Positions 20,660-32,518 of a stretch of 64,000 nt of DNA are shown piece by piece. The position numbers were made by a program, and so were the translations under genes. Origin of the DNA: Haberlea rhodopensis. Its lineage: Eukaryota > Streptophyta > Magnoliopsida > Lamiales > Gesneriaceae. Location of the stretch: NCBI GenBank assembly GCA_907163345.1, contig CAJQUN010001294.1:16986-80985 (forward strand). The letters run 5' to 3'. Under the pieces are notes generated by a model. The model had not been told where the DNA came from. It worked only from the letters and a program-made list of their open reading frames with translations, and did not search any database. Positions within the stretch are counted from its first letter, which is position 1; the number at the start of each line of letters is the position of its first letter.

Positions 20660-21646
20660 ACAGGCTATGATGTCGTTAGTTAGTACTCGTCAAACTCATG
20701 GACTCTAATTATTAATTAAATTAATAATAATGTTTACTTAGACTTAAAAAGTTGACTTTAGACTAAGTCCTTTCAGTGATTCGATAGAGTTTATTCAATA
20801 AAAGTACATGAGACGTTGCGTTCACTTCCATATAGTTTGATTTGGCCTTAAATACAAAAAACAAGCCCGAGATTCCATCTCCCCCGAAGAGATTTTGATA
20901 TCCAATTGACATGAAACATCTATAATAAGTCAATATAACTGGATCCATGACAATTTAGTAGAATTTTACAACAGAGCTGAGTATGGCTCTGAAGATGGAT
21001 TTGCCTGGTAACCCAATACAAACTAATGAAGCACGGCCATATACAAGAAAGAAAGATACTAGTAAGCTAATGAAGAACTCAATATAAATGCACGAATATA
21101 ACCAGCGAGGCTCAAGTGTATCATAGCAGTAGGATCACAACCTTTGTGATTTTAGAAGTCAAACAACTTCTTTGGGCTTACCCTGAATGCCTCATTGTCA
21201 ATTAAACTCCTTTGATAGACAATGGCTGAAATACAATTTCATCAACAACCTACCGATCGTGGGTAGCGCCTAACATCTTTGCTTCACGAAGACCTAGAGA
21301 CAAATGACTAGCAACGTACGAGAATCTGTCAGCCATAGTTAGCGTGCAGTACATTCCTTTCACTCAATATGTCCCGATTGAAAATCTAGGGCATTGGTTG
21401 GTCGAGGCCCCTTATGATTTCAATAACTATGTTTGTTTCACGTTATATGATTCATTGTATGCGTATATGAAAAACTCTTTTTTCACAAGCACTACCCACT
21501 CTGGCCAGAGATTCCTTGAATCATATACAGAAAAACACATAGGATATCCTGGTTCATCGAGACCAGTGGTGAATCCCCAATGACAATCATAGGTCTCTGA
21601 CATCATCACTGCATACCCAAAATAACAATTTTATGACCCACATATG
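20660..21646 (-). repeat. Degraded retrotransposon sequence, probably part of the old copia LTR interrupted by C1
   Basis: No intact ORF. The right edge (21642-21646, ATATG) is the target site of copia C1; the sequence continues across the insertion at 46266, next to RNase H of an old minus-strand copia. Position therefore suggests its 3' LTR or flank. Short ORFs at 20763-20948 and 21344-21609 resemble no known domain. Confidence 0.35.
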
Positions 21647-22990
21647 TGTAAGGAATCCGACTATCATATAGAAGTGCAACGGAATAAAAATTTTGGATTC
21701 CCACCGAGGACCTATACGAAGTATTCATATCGGGTGTCGAGAGTTATACCTTTGTAGCGTGTTTGATGCAGAATCCTCGAAGCTAGACGTCCACGAGTCA
21801 CGACAAAGCTTTGCAACTTTGCCTCTAAGGTATCCACACGATCAAATCGATGAGGGGATGTTGAAGATATCAAGTTGCTAGACTTGATATTCAACAGGAA
21901 AGGGATGAACAGAAGTGACGGCTGCACCTCTGTCTTTTCGAAAGCTTTTAGGTTTAGGTCTTAGTTAATCTGATTAACCCTTTCTCCCCTTATATGCATG
22001 TATTTATATATCGATAAATATTAGGCGGCTAATATCAAAATATAGGGTTTTCCAAAAACCCCTTAAGCCCAATAAATATTTATCTGTATATATAGTTTTG
22101 CATATTTAAATATATATCTTCATATATATATATATATATATAATCAGCCCATAATAATAATATATATTATGTTATGATTAGTACTCTTCCTAATCAACTT
22201 AATTCATCCAATGAATTTAACTCCCTTTATTGTTTTGATCTTTTGTGCGACCCGTTAGGATCTTGTAACGTTGGCAGTGACATAAAATCTAATTTTATGT
22301 CACAAGCAATGGGCGGTATCTAGCAACACATCAAGGCTACTCAAGTTACAAGAATGTCATTGACTCGACATAACCTATGGCCTGTGATAATATATATCAT
22401 GTAACTTAATCCCTTTGTCCTATGTGTTTAGATTAAACACGAGTCATGGAATAGTCATACTCGTATACATAATTCGTGGTGTATCAAATGATTGTCTTTA
22501 TAGTTTACCCTGTTACATGTAACGTTTGACAATATCAAGATACACAACTCCTTATGTTGGGATCTCTGGTGATCTCAAGTCGTAAGGATTACATACATTA
22601 TTATCACTATGAGAATTGCTTATGACATTCATATAACTATCCATGTAGCATTCTCATGGTGGGTCTGTCCAATACGTTGTTCTCTAACATGTACCCATGT
22701 GTTGATTTGATATCTCATATCCATGAACAATTCATCAATCAATATATACTAGTCTCAATGCATTATCATTATCATAATTCATAATAATACTTGACTAGGG
22801 ACATTTGTAAGAATAATACAATATTATTCTAAGGACATTAACATATATATGTATATATATGTATATATATATATTCATATTACACAGATACTGGAATAAT
22901 ATATAATAATGAATTGTCTTTAATAAAATCATATTACATTGTATGCCAAAATCAATCATCTAATGAGTTGTCTTAGGGCATATCCCTACA
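21647..22990 (-). repeat. C1 3' LTR (1344 bp)
   Basis: Plus-strand reading runs from TGTAAGGAATCCGAC to ATATCCCTACA. It aligns throughout with 44773-46265 but lacks about 180 bp present there (45570-45748). An (AT)n tract lies at 22120-22142. The adjoining polypurine tract and RNase H stop (23000-23008) fix the inner edge. Confidence 0.92.
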
Positions 22991-23005
22991 AATCTCCCAC
23001 TTGCA

Positions 23006-24288
23006 CTAAGACCAATCAAACATGTACTTAATGCCTAAAGATCTAGTATAACGATCATGATTATGTTGTGACAGAGGTTTCATCAGTGGGTCAAATACAT
23101 TATCATCAGTTGGTACTTTGCATATTTTTACATCTCCTCTTTCAACGATTTCTAGAATGAAATGAAAGCGCCGAAGTATGTGTTTGGACCGCTCGTGAGA
23201 TCTGGGTTCCTTAGCCAATGCGATGGCTCCATTGTTGTCACAATATAGTTCAATCGGATCTAGTATGCTAGGCATAACCCCAAGCTCAGAAATAAACTTC
23301 TTGATCCAAACGGCTTCCTTTGATGCATCTGAGGCAGCAATATACTCAGCTTCAGCTGTAGAATCGGCTATTGTTTCTTACTTTGAACTCTTCCAGCTCA
23401 CAGCACCTCCATTTAGGAAAAATACATATCCTGATTGCGATCGGAAATCATCCTTGTCGGTTTGGAAGCTTGCATTAGTGTAACATATTACATTGAGCTC
23501 TTCCTCACCTCCATAAATCAAGAATGTATCCTTAGTTCTTCTCAAGTACTTCAGCATATTCTTGACAGCGATCCCGTGACATTCACCTGTATCAACTTGA
23601 TATCTGCTCGTCATGCTAAAAGCATACGAGACATCGGGACGAGTACATATCATGGCATACATGATAGATCCAATGGCTGACGCATATGGAATCTTACTCA
23701 TGCGTTGTCTCTCATCTTGTGTTGAAGGACACTGATCCTTCGAGGGATGTATCACATGTGTCATAGGAACGAATCCTTTCTTTGATTCTTGCATGCTAAA
23801 CCGTTTTAGCAATTTATCTATGTATGTACTTTGACTTAGGCCAAGTAATCTTCTTGATCTATCTCTATAGATCTTGATACCTAACACGTAGGTGGCTTCA
23901 CCCAAGTCTTTCATAGAAAAGCAATTCCCTAGCCATATCTTTACAGAGTGCAAGGCAGAGATATCATTCACAATGAGAATTATGTCATCTACATACAACA
24001 CTAAGAAGATAATTATGCTCCCACTGACCTTCTTGTAGACACAAGGTTCATCAACGTTCTTGATGAAACCAAACTCTTTGATTGCATCATCAAAATGAAG
24101 ATTCCAACTCCGAGAAGCTTGCTTCAATCCATAAATGGATCGTTGTAGCTTGCATATCTTTCCAGCATCCTTTGGATCGACAAAACCCTCGGTGTGTCAT
24201 GTACACATCCTCAAGTAAAGATCCGAATGGATTTAACCATGACAACTGGTGAAAAAGTTTCATCATAGTGAATACCATGAATTTGTTT
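23006..24288 (-). pseudogene. C1 reverse transcriptase (second half) and RNase H
   Basis: On the minus strand: KQIHGIHYDE near 24285, then a deletion that removes the family's conserved QMDVKTAFLNG block (first catalytic Asp), then EDVYMT, KQASRSWNLHFDDAI, FLVLYVDDIILIVND (YVDD catalytic pair), KDLGEATYVLGIKIYRDRSR, YASAIGSIMYAMICTRPDVSY, and RNase H with EAEYIAAS and LYCDNNGAIALAKEPRSH. A CAA-to-TAA stop splits the frame at about 23378. RT lacks one catalytic Asp, so it is dead. It is the same family as the fragment at 1559-2378. Confidence 0.92.
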
Positions 24289-24293
24289 GAAAC

Positions 24294-26234
24294 TGTGGGG
24301 TCCTCGTTACTTAATCCATTATGTATCATGTTAACATACATACGTGAGTCTGAATTAAATAAAAACATGCACTGATTAGAAGTTTTTACTAAGTAAGTTA
24401 TTCCAACTTTATAAAAACCCTACCATATATACATCATATGGAATTCAATCAACTTAAATAAAAACAACTCCTAGGCAGTGGTTCAGTTCGCAGCGGAAAA
24501 TGACTCACATCCCGTCCTCCCACGTCTATAAGTCCCTACAGAAACATTCACACAACATGAGTATAGATAAACAACTATCTCAGTGCGATATCAAAACACA
24601 ATATCAATGATAAAACAATAATAATCAGATCCAATGTGAATGCTCTGTCTCATGCATCAACAAATGCAACTATGCCATGACATGTCTCATCAATCACCCT
24701 ATTATCACGAGCCCAATATGATATGCCTATTGAGCTCAATATGTCAGTGGAACCACATCACATCTTCATATTAGCAGCACATATCATAGTACCGTACTCA
24801 TCTGTGATAATAACCAGAGCATATACCCAAACCAGGCGTATATCTCTCAAGCCAAAGTATATGTAGTATATCTATCGTGGCAACTATCCCAGCCAAAGCA
24901 TATACCAAACCTGGCATATCTATCAAGGCACTGATCTTACCAAAGCATATACACATATCTATCAAGGCATACATCCCAATCATATGAAATCCATGTATGT
25001 ACATGCATATGATACTACCAATCATATGACACAAAGCTAACATAAATCATATGATATCAAAACCATAACATCATCATCACAGATTATCTATACTCCGTAC
25101 GTCAACACGTACCTGTTCTGCGACAAAAACGATATAATTTAGACGTCAATGTCTAACCGCCTCGTTGCCCCGTCCCTGTGATGATGCTACAACAATACCA
25201 ACAATATATTATGTTATCATAGACATTAAAATCAAATTCTACAAAAATATAACATTTTTACAAATTCTGACCCTGGCGATCGATCGCTATATTTCACCGA
25301 TCGATCGACATACTGTTCTGCCCTCTCGCGATCGATCGCCACTACCTCGCGATCGATCGCCAAATGTTCTGTGGCTCGCGATCGATCGCCATACTTTTCC
25401 CGACCGATCGCCACATGATTTAACCGCCTTATATTTTGTTCTGTCTCGGCGATCGATCGGCACAAAGCTAGCGATCGATCGCCGATGTCCAAAAAAATCA
25501 GAACATGGCGATTTGAGCTTATCTCCATGGTTCTTCTTCTCCTACTCGAAATTAACCAATTCCACATGTTTCTTGCAATCTCTAGTAACATATTAACATG
25601 TTTCTATTATCTTGGAACTCAATTCTTGGCATAGAAACAAGTTATGATTCTAAGCATGCACACTTGGGATTCAACTTCATATAACTCATTCACAACTACA
25701 CCAACCAATCTTAAAAGCATGAATTCCTTACCAAGAGGTTATGGAACCACTTCACTCCACTTTCTTAATTGATTTCCAAGTGAACTCCAAGCTAAAAGAT
25801 TCAACATAAGCAAGAAGCTAGAGAGGAGCTTGGTAGAGATCACTATGTGTGTTATGGTGTATTGTGAGTTTAAGCTCACTAATCCCCTTAATATATCCAC
25901 TTGCTATAATAACATGCCAATTAACATAAACATGTAAATCCAAACTCACATTCACATGCTAATGCAACTTTAAATGAAAGGCAAAGGCATATGAAATTCA
26001 ATTCAAATGCATACTAGTCCATGTTGCTTGATATGCCACTACAATTCAAGTTATTTCTTTGCACTACATCTTGTGCATCATGTTTCATTCCTTGACATAT
26101 ATCACATAGTCATGTCATGTATGTGAGTATTAACCCTCGGTTCAACCTGAACCCGAGTCCACATCGTACCGTAATTATTCAAAATTACGCCATAATCATA
26201 TGACACGTGTATAAAAACAACTCGAGGCATTACA
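24294..26234 (-). mobile_element. Solo gypsy-type LTR (1.94 kb) with TSD GAAAC
   Basis: On the minus strand it runs from TGTAATGCCTCGAG to GAGGACCCCACA. Flanks 24289-24293 and 26235-26239 are both GAAAC, and the interrupted copia RT reading resumes exactly on either side. No PBS, gag or pol is present, so it is a single LTR left by recombination. ORFs inside (24798-25043, 25165-25596) are non-coding. It includes the palindrome array at 25275-25487 and short repeats around CAAAGCATATACC (about 24810-24970). Confidence 0.92.
25275..25487. repeat. Array of about eight GCGATCGATCGC palindromes
   Basis: Eight copies of (G/C)CGATCGATCG(C/A/G) at irregular 15-45 bp spacing. Most are perfect 12-bp palindromes and all are CpG-rich in an A+T-rich LTR. 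Spacing is too irregular and spacers too short for a CRISPR. Confidence 0.9.
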
Positions 26235-26752
26235 GAAACCTTTAGCAACCAATTGTCCTTTAAAGGTTTGTACATTACCATCCATGTCGGTCTTTTTCTT
26301 GAAAATCCATTTGCACCCTATGGGTCTTACCCCTTCAGGTGGGTCAACCAAAGTCCATACTTGGTTTACATACATGGATTTCATCTCAGATTTCATGGCC
26401 TCTAGACATTTCTCAGAATCAGAGCCCATTATAGCTTCTTGATAGGATGACAACTCATCATCATCAATGAGTAGTAAGTCACCTTGTTGAGTCACAAGAA
26501 ATCCATATCTCTGTGGCTCCCGGTGTACTCTTACAGACCTATGCTGGGCTTGTGTCTCTTGAGCAGGCATTTCATCCACAACAACTTGTGGTGTCTGCTC
26601 TGTTTCCATCTCAGTATTATGTTCAGCGTTTTCTTGTGGTTGTGCTTCACTAAGTTCTATTTGTCTCCCACTGGTTGTTCTAGAAATAAATTCTCTTTCA
26701 ACCACTTTGTTCTCGGTGGGATAATAGAAGTATCCTTTTGTTTCCTTAGGAT
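26235..26752 (-). pseudogene. C1 integrase C-terminus and start of reverse transcriptase
   Basis: Minus strand. The sequence picks up the integrase C-terminal reading directly after the Athila target site (YPKETKGYFYYPTENKV), passes a variable linker rich in E, Q and T, then enters RT with YQEAIMGSDSEKCLEAMKSE, VWTLVDPPEGVRPIGCKWIF and LVAKGF. It stops where the solo LTR is inserted. In frame with the rest of C1 on both sides once the insertions are mentally removed. Confidence 0.9.
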
Positions 26753-26757
26753 ACCCC

Positions 26758-28508
26758 TGATAAGTGTGATTTTTACACTTAATTTAGTATAAGATTAGAG
26801 GTGTTTTCGTAGTGATTTCTGGAAATGATTACGTGTTTTGGTATTTATTTGTTTATTTCAGGAATCCAGGTCCAATTGCATAGAAGTGGGGGAATTACAC
26901 TTAAAATGATGAAAAATGACCAAACCGAGCAACACACGTGACATGACGTGGAGGAATTTTCAAGTACACATTAAATTGGATAGAAATTCATTGCTTTAAG
27001 AGACCAACATGGATGAAATATTATATTATAATATATGATATTATAATATACTATATTATATAAGATATTAGATTGGAAGGAACGTAGCACATGAGAGACA
27101 CAGAAAGGAGAGACGTGCATCAGATAATAAGGGCCGAGAGACGCAAGAAAAGATGAGAGGATCAGAAAGGGATAAGTGTAGGTTAAACGTGAGCAGATGA
27201 AAAGGGAAAAAACTTTCATTCACGGAGGAAGCTGATAAAACGTAGAAAAGCAGCAACGTGCGAAGTGGGAGGAGATTGAGAGGAGCGAAACATACAGAAG
27301 AAGAAGGACTTGAGAGGAAGAAAAGAGACGTGAGAAACAGGAGGATTGAGGTGATCAGATTGAGACGGAATAATAGTTACTGGAGAAGGAAATAAAGAGA
27401 CGTGAGGACAATAAACAGAAAGAGACGTGAGTTCAGATTAAGGGCAGCAGATAAATAGACGAAGAGATATATAAGAGCAGATATCAGAAACGTGAGAAAG
27501 GCGAGAGGAGTTAATGGAGGAATTCTGGAGAAGAGTTACGAAGGTGAGAGCAAGAACTGATTGTTGAAGAAGAATTCACGTACAGAAAGCAAGGAGTTGA
27601 AGACTCACGTACATAAAACAAAGCGAGAGACGGAGCTACGGATCGACAACGCGATTCAACATCACTAGTTATACATATTTCTAAACTTTGTTTGATTCTA
27701 TTTAATTTCTTTATGCTTTTGATGTTGAAAAACATGGTTTTGCATTTGATTTTGAATATGTTTCTAGGCTAAGTGTGTTATCAAGACTTAGGGGATCCCA
27801 TTTTATGAAGCCATGATTTAATTTGAATGTTTTGATTGATTCTTATATATCTAAGTGTTTAGATCATTGTTCTTCATGCTTTTAAGGGTTTGGCCATCCT
27901 TGAATGATATAAAATTGCAATTGAATTGACCATAGGATATTGTGATTCGATAAAGTGATCTCTGCCGTTGTTTTAGGTTGAGACGGACCAAGTAAAATCT
28001 AGCACACGTGTGATAGCAATAGATTTACCAAAATCGAAGGCTAGAAGTTTTCATAGATCAACTTACAATATTAATTGTACAATAAGGGTACGAGAGTGGC
28101 TTATTGTTACGTTAGTATTAGATTTGTTATAGCCGGACCAAGGTATAATAAGTGAATTAGGAAAACTCGTCACCTTAGATTGTTTGAATTAATTCTTAAC
28201 TAATAACCGAATTGTGGGGGATTACATAGGTGAACCGAAAGTCTTTATAATTGTCTCTATTGATTTTATTCTCATTCTCTATTGTTTGTTTGGGTTAATT
28301 ATTGAGTTAGTTAGTCAAATTAGCTAATTAGTCATAACCATTTTTCGTAGGCTAAATATACTTAAACTAGTTGAGTTTGGTACTTATTTCCTAGTCCTCG
28401 TGGGTTCAACACTCATACTTATATTATCATTATACTAAAACTTGACACCGTGCACTTGCGGAATAAAATCGCTACACTGGAAATAATTGTTTAAAATAAT
28501 AGCGATCA
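26758..28508 (+). repeat. Athila 5' LTR (1751 bp)
   Basis: Directly followed by the PBS. It aligns with the split 3' LTR (32519-33692 plus 41357-41940, 1753 bp without the duplicated target), with a few per cent divergence by eye. A purine-rich central region (27080-27620) is rich in GAGACGTGAG-type motifs, which give chance minus-strand ORFs. Confidence 0.92.
27468..27475 (+). promoter_or_regulatory. Candidate TATA box in the Athila 5' LTR
   Basis: TATATAAG in the centre of the LTR, conserved in the 3' LTR copy near 33230. Inferred from position and consensus only. Confidence 0.4.
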
Positions 28509-28514
28509 AGTTTT

Positions 28515-28532
28515 TGGCGCCGTTGCCGGGGA
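28515..28532 (+). promoter_or_regulatory. Athila primer binding site (tRNA-Asp type)
   Basis: TGGCGCCGTTGCCGGGGA, six bases after the LTR end, is the usual Athila-type PBS. Confidence 0.85.
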
Positions 28533-28749
28533 CTAGTTTTAATAATATCAAACGAGATTAGTTGACTGTAGTTTAGTCATTTATTTGTTTTTATTTTCGA
28601 TTTTTTTTCCTTTCTCTCTACTCTTCTACTGTTTGTGTTCTTTTTGGTTGATTGTTACATGTTGTTATCTCTTGGTGCATGCTAAGGAGTAGCAAGCCTA
28701 CACTTGAGAGCATACTTGTCAAAGGAGGCTAAGGCAAGCAAGAGCACAC

Positions 28750-29965
28750 ATGGCTAATACCGAGGAGATTCTGGTACCACTAGTGGGAAGATCACTAAAT
28801 GGACTATGCCCACCGTGCATTCCATGGATCACTGTCGAGTATCACGAGACCAACCATACAGGCTAACAATTTTGAGATCAAGACTGCTATCATACATATG
28901 ATCCAACATTCGGTCCAGTTTGGGGGAGCTGCTACAGATGATCCAAATGATCACATCTCCAACTTCTTGGAGATTTGTGATACATTCAAGCATAATGGCG
29001 TTACTGACGACGCCATCAGGTTACGTTTGTTTCCCTTTTCTTTAAAAGATAAAGCTAAATCCTGGTTACAATCGTTGCCTACAGGATCTATTACCACGTG
29101 GGATGGAATGGCGCGGTTGTTCTTGTCAAAATTCTTTCCACCATCCAAGACGGCCAAGATGTGCAATGACATCACTAATTTTGCGCAATGTGATCCAGAG
29201 ACACTATATGAGGCTCGGGAGCGCTTCAAAGATCTACTGAGGAGATGCCCACATCACGGCCTCCCTATCTGGCTGCAGGTACAAATATTTTATAACAGTT
29301 TATTTTCTGATAATCGTTCTATGATTGGTGCAGCGTCAGGAGGAACTGTGATGAGGAAGACGCCCGAGGAGGCCTATACACTGTTGGAGGAGATGGCTGC
29401 TAATAGCTGCCAATGGCAGTCAACGTGCCAGAGAAGCAAGTCGGAGTGCATCAAGTTCAAGAAGATGGATAGTTTGATCATGCATGCAATGCAAGTTCAA
29501 ACTGTTACATGCGAGCTTTGCCATGGAGGACATCCGAGCACTGAATGCCAGGTTGGTAACCCATTCAATACTACTAATGAAGCTGTTAATTTTGTAGGGA
29601 ACCGACCACCACCGACCTACCCCTACCAAAACACGTACAATACAGGGCCGAGGAATTTTCCCCAACCACCACTGGGGTATGCACCAAAGCCAAGCATGGA
29701 GGAGCTGCTAACTAAGTTCATATCATCGGCTAAAACAAGGATGAACAATCATGAGGCATCGATAAAGAACTTGGAAGTCCAAGTGGGACAGTTAGCAAAG
29801 ATCGTAGCCGAACGAGCACAAGGATCACTATCTAGTGACACTGAGACGAAACCTAGGGAGCAAGTCCATGCTATCACGTTGAGGAGTGGAAAGGAGGTCG
29901 CTGAGAAGAAGGATGTGCACGTAGAGTTAAGAGGCGAGGCGGACATCAAGCAAGAAGATGATTAA
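28750..29965 (+). pseudogene. Athila gag with one early frameshift
   Basis: The natural start appears to be ATG 28750 (MANTEEILVPLVGRSLN); one extra G near 28797 throws the frame, and the remaining 388 codons are open from 28799. The capsid region matches plant Ty3 gag: FHGSLSSITRPTIQANNFEI, DPNDHISNFLEICDTFK, RLFPFSLKDKAKSWLQSLP, FLSKFFPPSKTA, ERFKDLLRRCPHHG. A C-terminal region with CELCHGGHPSTEC resembles a zinc knuckle and is followed by a proline-rich stretch and a coiled-coil-like segment (NHEASIKNLEVQVGQLAKI). Gag packages element RNA in cytoplasmic particles. The stop at 29963-29965 is followed by the protease frame. Confidence 0.88.
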
Positions 29966-29968
29966 ACA

Positions 29969-31018
29969 CGCGAAAAAGGTAAGTCTACTAAAACCCCTGC
30001 ACCAATCACACATGCTAAGGTAGATATCCCACCCCCATTCCCCGCTGCATATAAGAGAGCAAAAATAGATGCTAAGTTTGCTAAGTTTTTAGAATTGATA
30101 AAGAATCTTCATATTGAGATGCCTTTCATTGATGATATTCGGCACATGCCGAACTATGCTAAGTTTTTAAAGGAGATTCTGTCAAAAAAGCGGAAACTGG
30201 GAGAGCATGAGATGATGAACTTAACTGAGGAGTGTTCTGATGTCATTCAAAATGATTCACCTCCAAAGTTAAAGGATCCAGGGAGTTTCACTATACCTTG
30301 CAAAATCAATTCTAAATCTTTCAATAAATCTTTATGTGATTTGGGGTTAAGTGTTAATTTAATGCATTTGTCTGTGTACATGAAGCTGGGCTTAGGAGAG
30401 CTAAAAGCAATCAATGTCTCATTGCAGATGGCAGACAAGTCCATCAAGTGCCCTCATGGGATAGTGGAGGATGTACCGGTCAAGGTTGACAAATTCACCA
30501 TTCCGGTGAATTTCATGGTGCTAGACATAAAGGAGGAGGCGGACATGACATTGATACTAGGAAGACCATTCCTAGCTACTGAAAGGGCATTGATTGATGT
30601 CCAAGAAGGGAAGTTGATCCTCCGAGTAGTGGGGGATCAAGTTACTTATGATATGTTCAAAGTTGTGAACACTACACGCACTGAGCACCGATGTTTTAGT
30701 GTCAATATAATTGATACACTATCTGTTGATGCGATGCAGGTTAACAGTGAGAAGAAGGTGGAGGCCACATCGAATGACCGAGGAGGTAAATTTGGAGTAG
30801 GAGACTCGGTATTAATGAATAGGCAAAAGATGAGATTTTTTCCATGGAAGTCTGACGCACCATTGGCTGGACCGTTCAAAGTTGTCAATGTTCTACCATT
30901 CGACACCTTCAAACTGAGAGATGACCATGGGGGATTATTCACTTTGAAAGAGAAGTGGTTACGACATTACCACATGGAGGATGGAAAATCATCCCCTACT
31001 GGCCCTTGCGGCATTTGA
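29969..31018 (+). pseudogene. Athila protease fused to integrase C-terminal tail (pol core deleted)
   Basis: An open frame without a good ATG, from about 29969 to 31018. The front half is the Athila linker plus retropepsin: LIKNLHIEMPFIDDIRHMPN, CKINSKSFNKSLCDLGLSVN (active-site DLG, with Leu where the family has Ala/Ser), and LILGRPFLATERALIDV. After FKVVNTT.. the sequence jumps to an integrase tail: KFGVGDSVLMNRQKMRFFP..APLAGPFKVVNVLPFDTFKL..KEKWLRHYHMED. RT, RNase H and the integrase DDE core, about 2.5-3 kb in relatives, are missing without breaking the frame. Confidence 0.85.
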
Positions 31019-32507
31019 GCGTAAACGGTAAAAAGTTCAGCTTGGGATTATAAATCAAGAACTCTTTCTTAACCCTTTGCTTTGTTTTAGTTTATTTTGG
31101 TTTGTTTTGTTTGTTTTGTTTTGTTTTTTTTTTTTTTGGCAAGACTCCATGCGTGCTGTGATATGTTCCAACACTATGCCCCATGAGCTGATGAGGAATT
31201 GGACAACGATCACTGATGGTCGTTGTCAAAGGTAAATGTTTTGTCTTACTTTCCATGCTTAGATCGAGGACAATGCATGAATTAAGTTTGGGGGAGTGCA
31301 TTACTGTGTCATGCTTCTTATTTGGAAATTAATATTTTCTTGAGCACCAACGAAATTTTTTTTTCTTGAAAATGAGTTCATTTAGTAAGATAATAATGAA
31401 TCATAGTAGTGGTCTCTATTCCATGATGATATTAATCTCACTATGCATGTCAACTTTAGTCTTGATGATTGTAAAACTTGCTTGTGAATATCTTGTTTTG
31501 AGTAACATGTCAAAGATGAAGGATATTTTGAGCACATTTGAGTCACAATCTTGTGAATTGCACTTGTAATAGTGAAATTTTTTGTGAACTTGATGAATTA
31601 TTTTTGAGCATCTTAGAGTACCTTAGAAACTATTTGATGATGACACTTTGAGGCGAAATTTTATAGTTATGAACTTGACTTGGAAATGATTTAGGTGATC
31701 TTTGGACCTTTTGAGCCTTTCAAGCTTACCATGTATATATCAATCTCTAGTATCCCAATTTGAGCCTAACTGAAAAAGAATGGAATATATTTAACATACT
31801 ATTAGCCCCCATTCAACATTCTTTGGCAAACTCATTAACCCACCTTTATGAGCTTAAATTGAAAGAATTCATCCTTACCTAAAGGGAGTATAATGAATCT
31901 CATTAGATGCACATAAATTGCTATATTTTGATGAGCTTATTATTGAAAAAATGATGAATGAGAAAAGAAAAAGATAGATAAAGCCTTGGAAAAAAAACAT
32001 ATATCTAATTAAGACCCAAAGTGGCCAAGGCTAAAAGAAAAAGAAGAGAAGCTCAATTTTGTGCTAAAAATATGAACACTACATGCTTATACTCTATTCT
32101 TTGTGCTATCCTATCTTTTCTTTGAAGCTAGCACCTAGGGCTAAAACTACAAGCTTAAAAAGACCTATTGATCCAATTCTAGGGAGTGACTACATTAGTG
32201 GAGAAGTTGTTTGAAAATTGGACTAAGGGGTGCTCAAGGATAATCTTAACTTTCATTACCTAGCATGATTTGATCTATGAAAATTGCATGAAACTTAAAA
32301 GTGACAATAGCACACACACACGTTCAGATTTGGAGACATGTTGCTTGAACTAGGAGAAAACACAACTTGTTAAACTTTCTGATTTATTTTTGTTCGTCTG
32401 TAAATGAGATGCCTGAGCTATATGATTGACTATGAATTGTTTTATTTGAATCTTTATCGAACTCTACTTTGTGATCTTATTTCTCGCTCGAGACGATCAA
32501 GTTTAAG
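31019..32507 (+). other. Athila 3' untranslated region
   Basis: About 1.5 kb without credible coding sequence. Athila elements often carry an env-like ORF in this position; none is recognisable here. A short purine run near 31290 (TTTGGGGGAGT) is a second polypurine-tract-like motif. Confidence 0.6.
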
Positions 32508-32518
32508 TTTGGGGGAGT
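32508..32518 (+). promoter_or_regulatory. Athila polypurine tract
   Basis: TTTGGGGGAGT immediately before the 3' LTR start TGATAAGTG. Confidence 0.75.

Noticed and set aside
20763..21609. Short ORFs (20763-20948, 21344-21609) that could be exons of a host gene
   Set aside because: No domain resemblance. They flank the C1 target site, next to old copia sequence, so LTR remnant is the simpler reading.
25275..25487. CRISPR-like appearance of regularly repeated palindromes
   Set aside because: Repeats are only about 12 bp, spacing is irregular, and it lies in a plant LTR with a defined target duplication.
31366..31569. 67-codon ORF after Athila pol as an env remnant
   Set aside because: No basic N-terminus or membrane span typical of Athila env-like proteins, and surrounding sequence is AT-rich non-coding.
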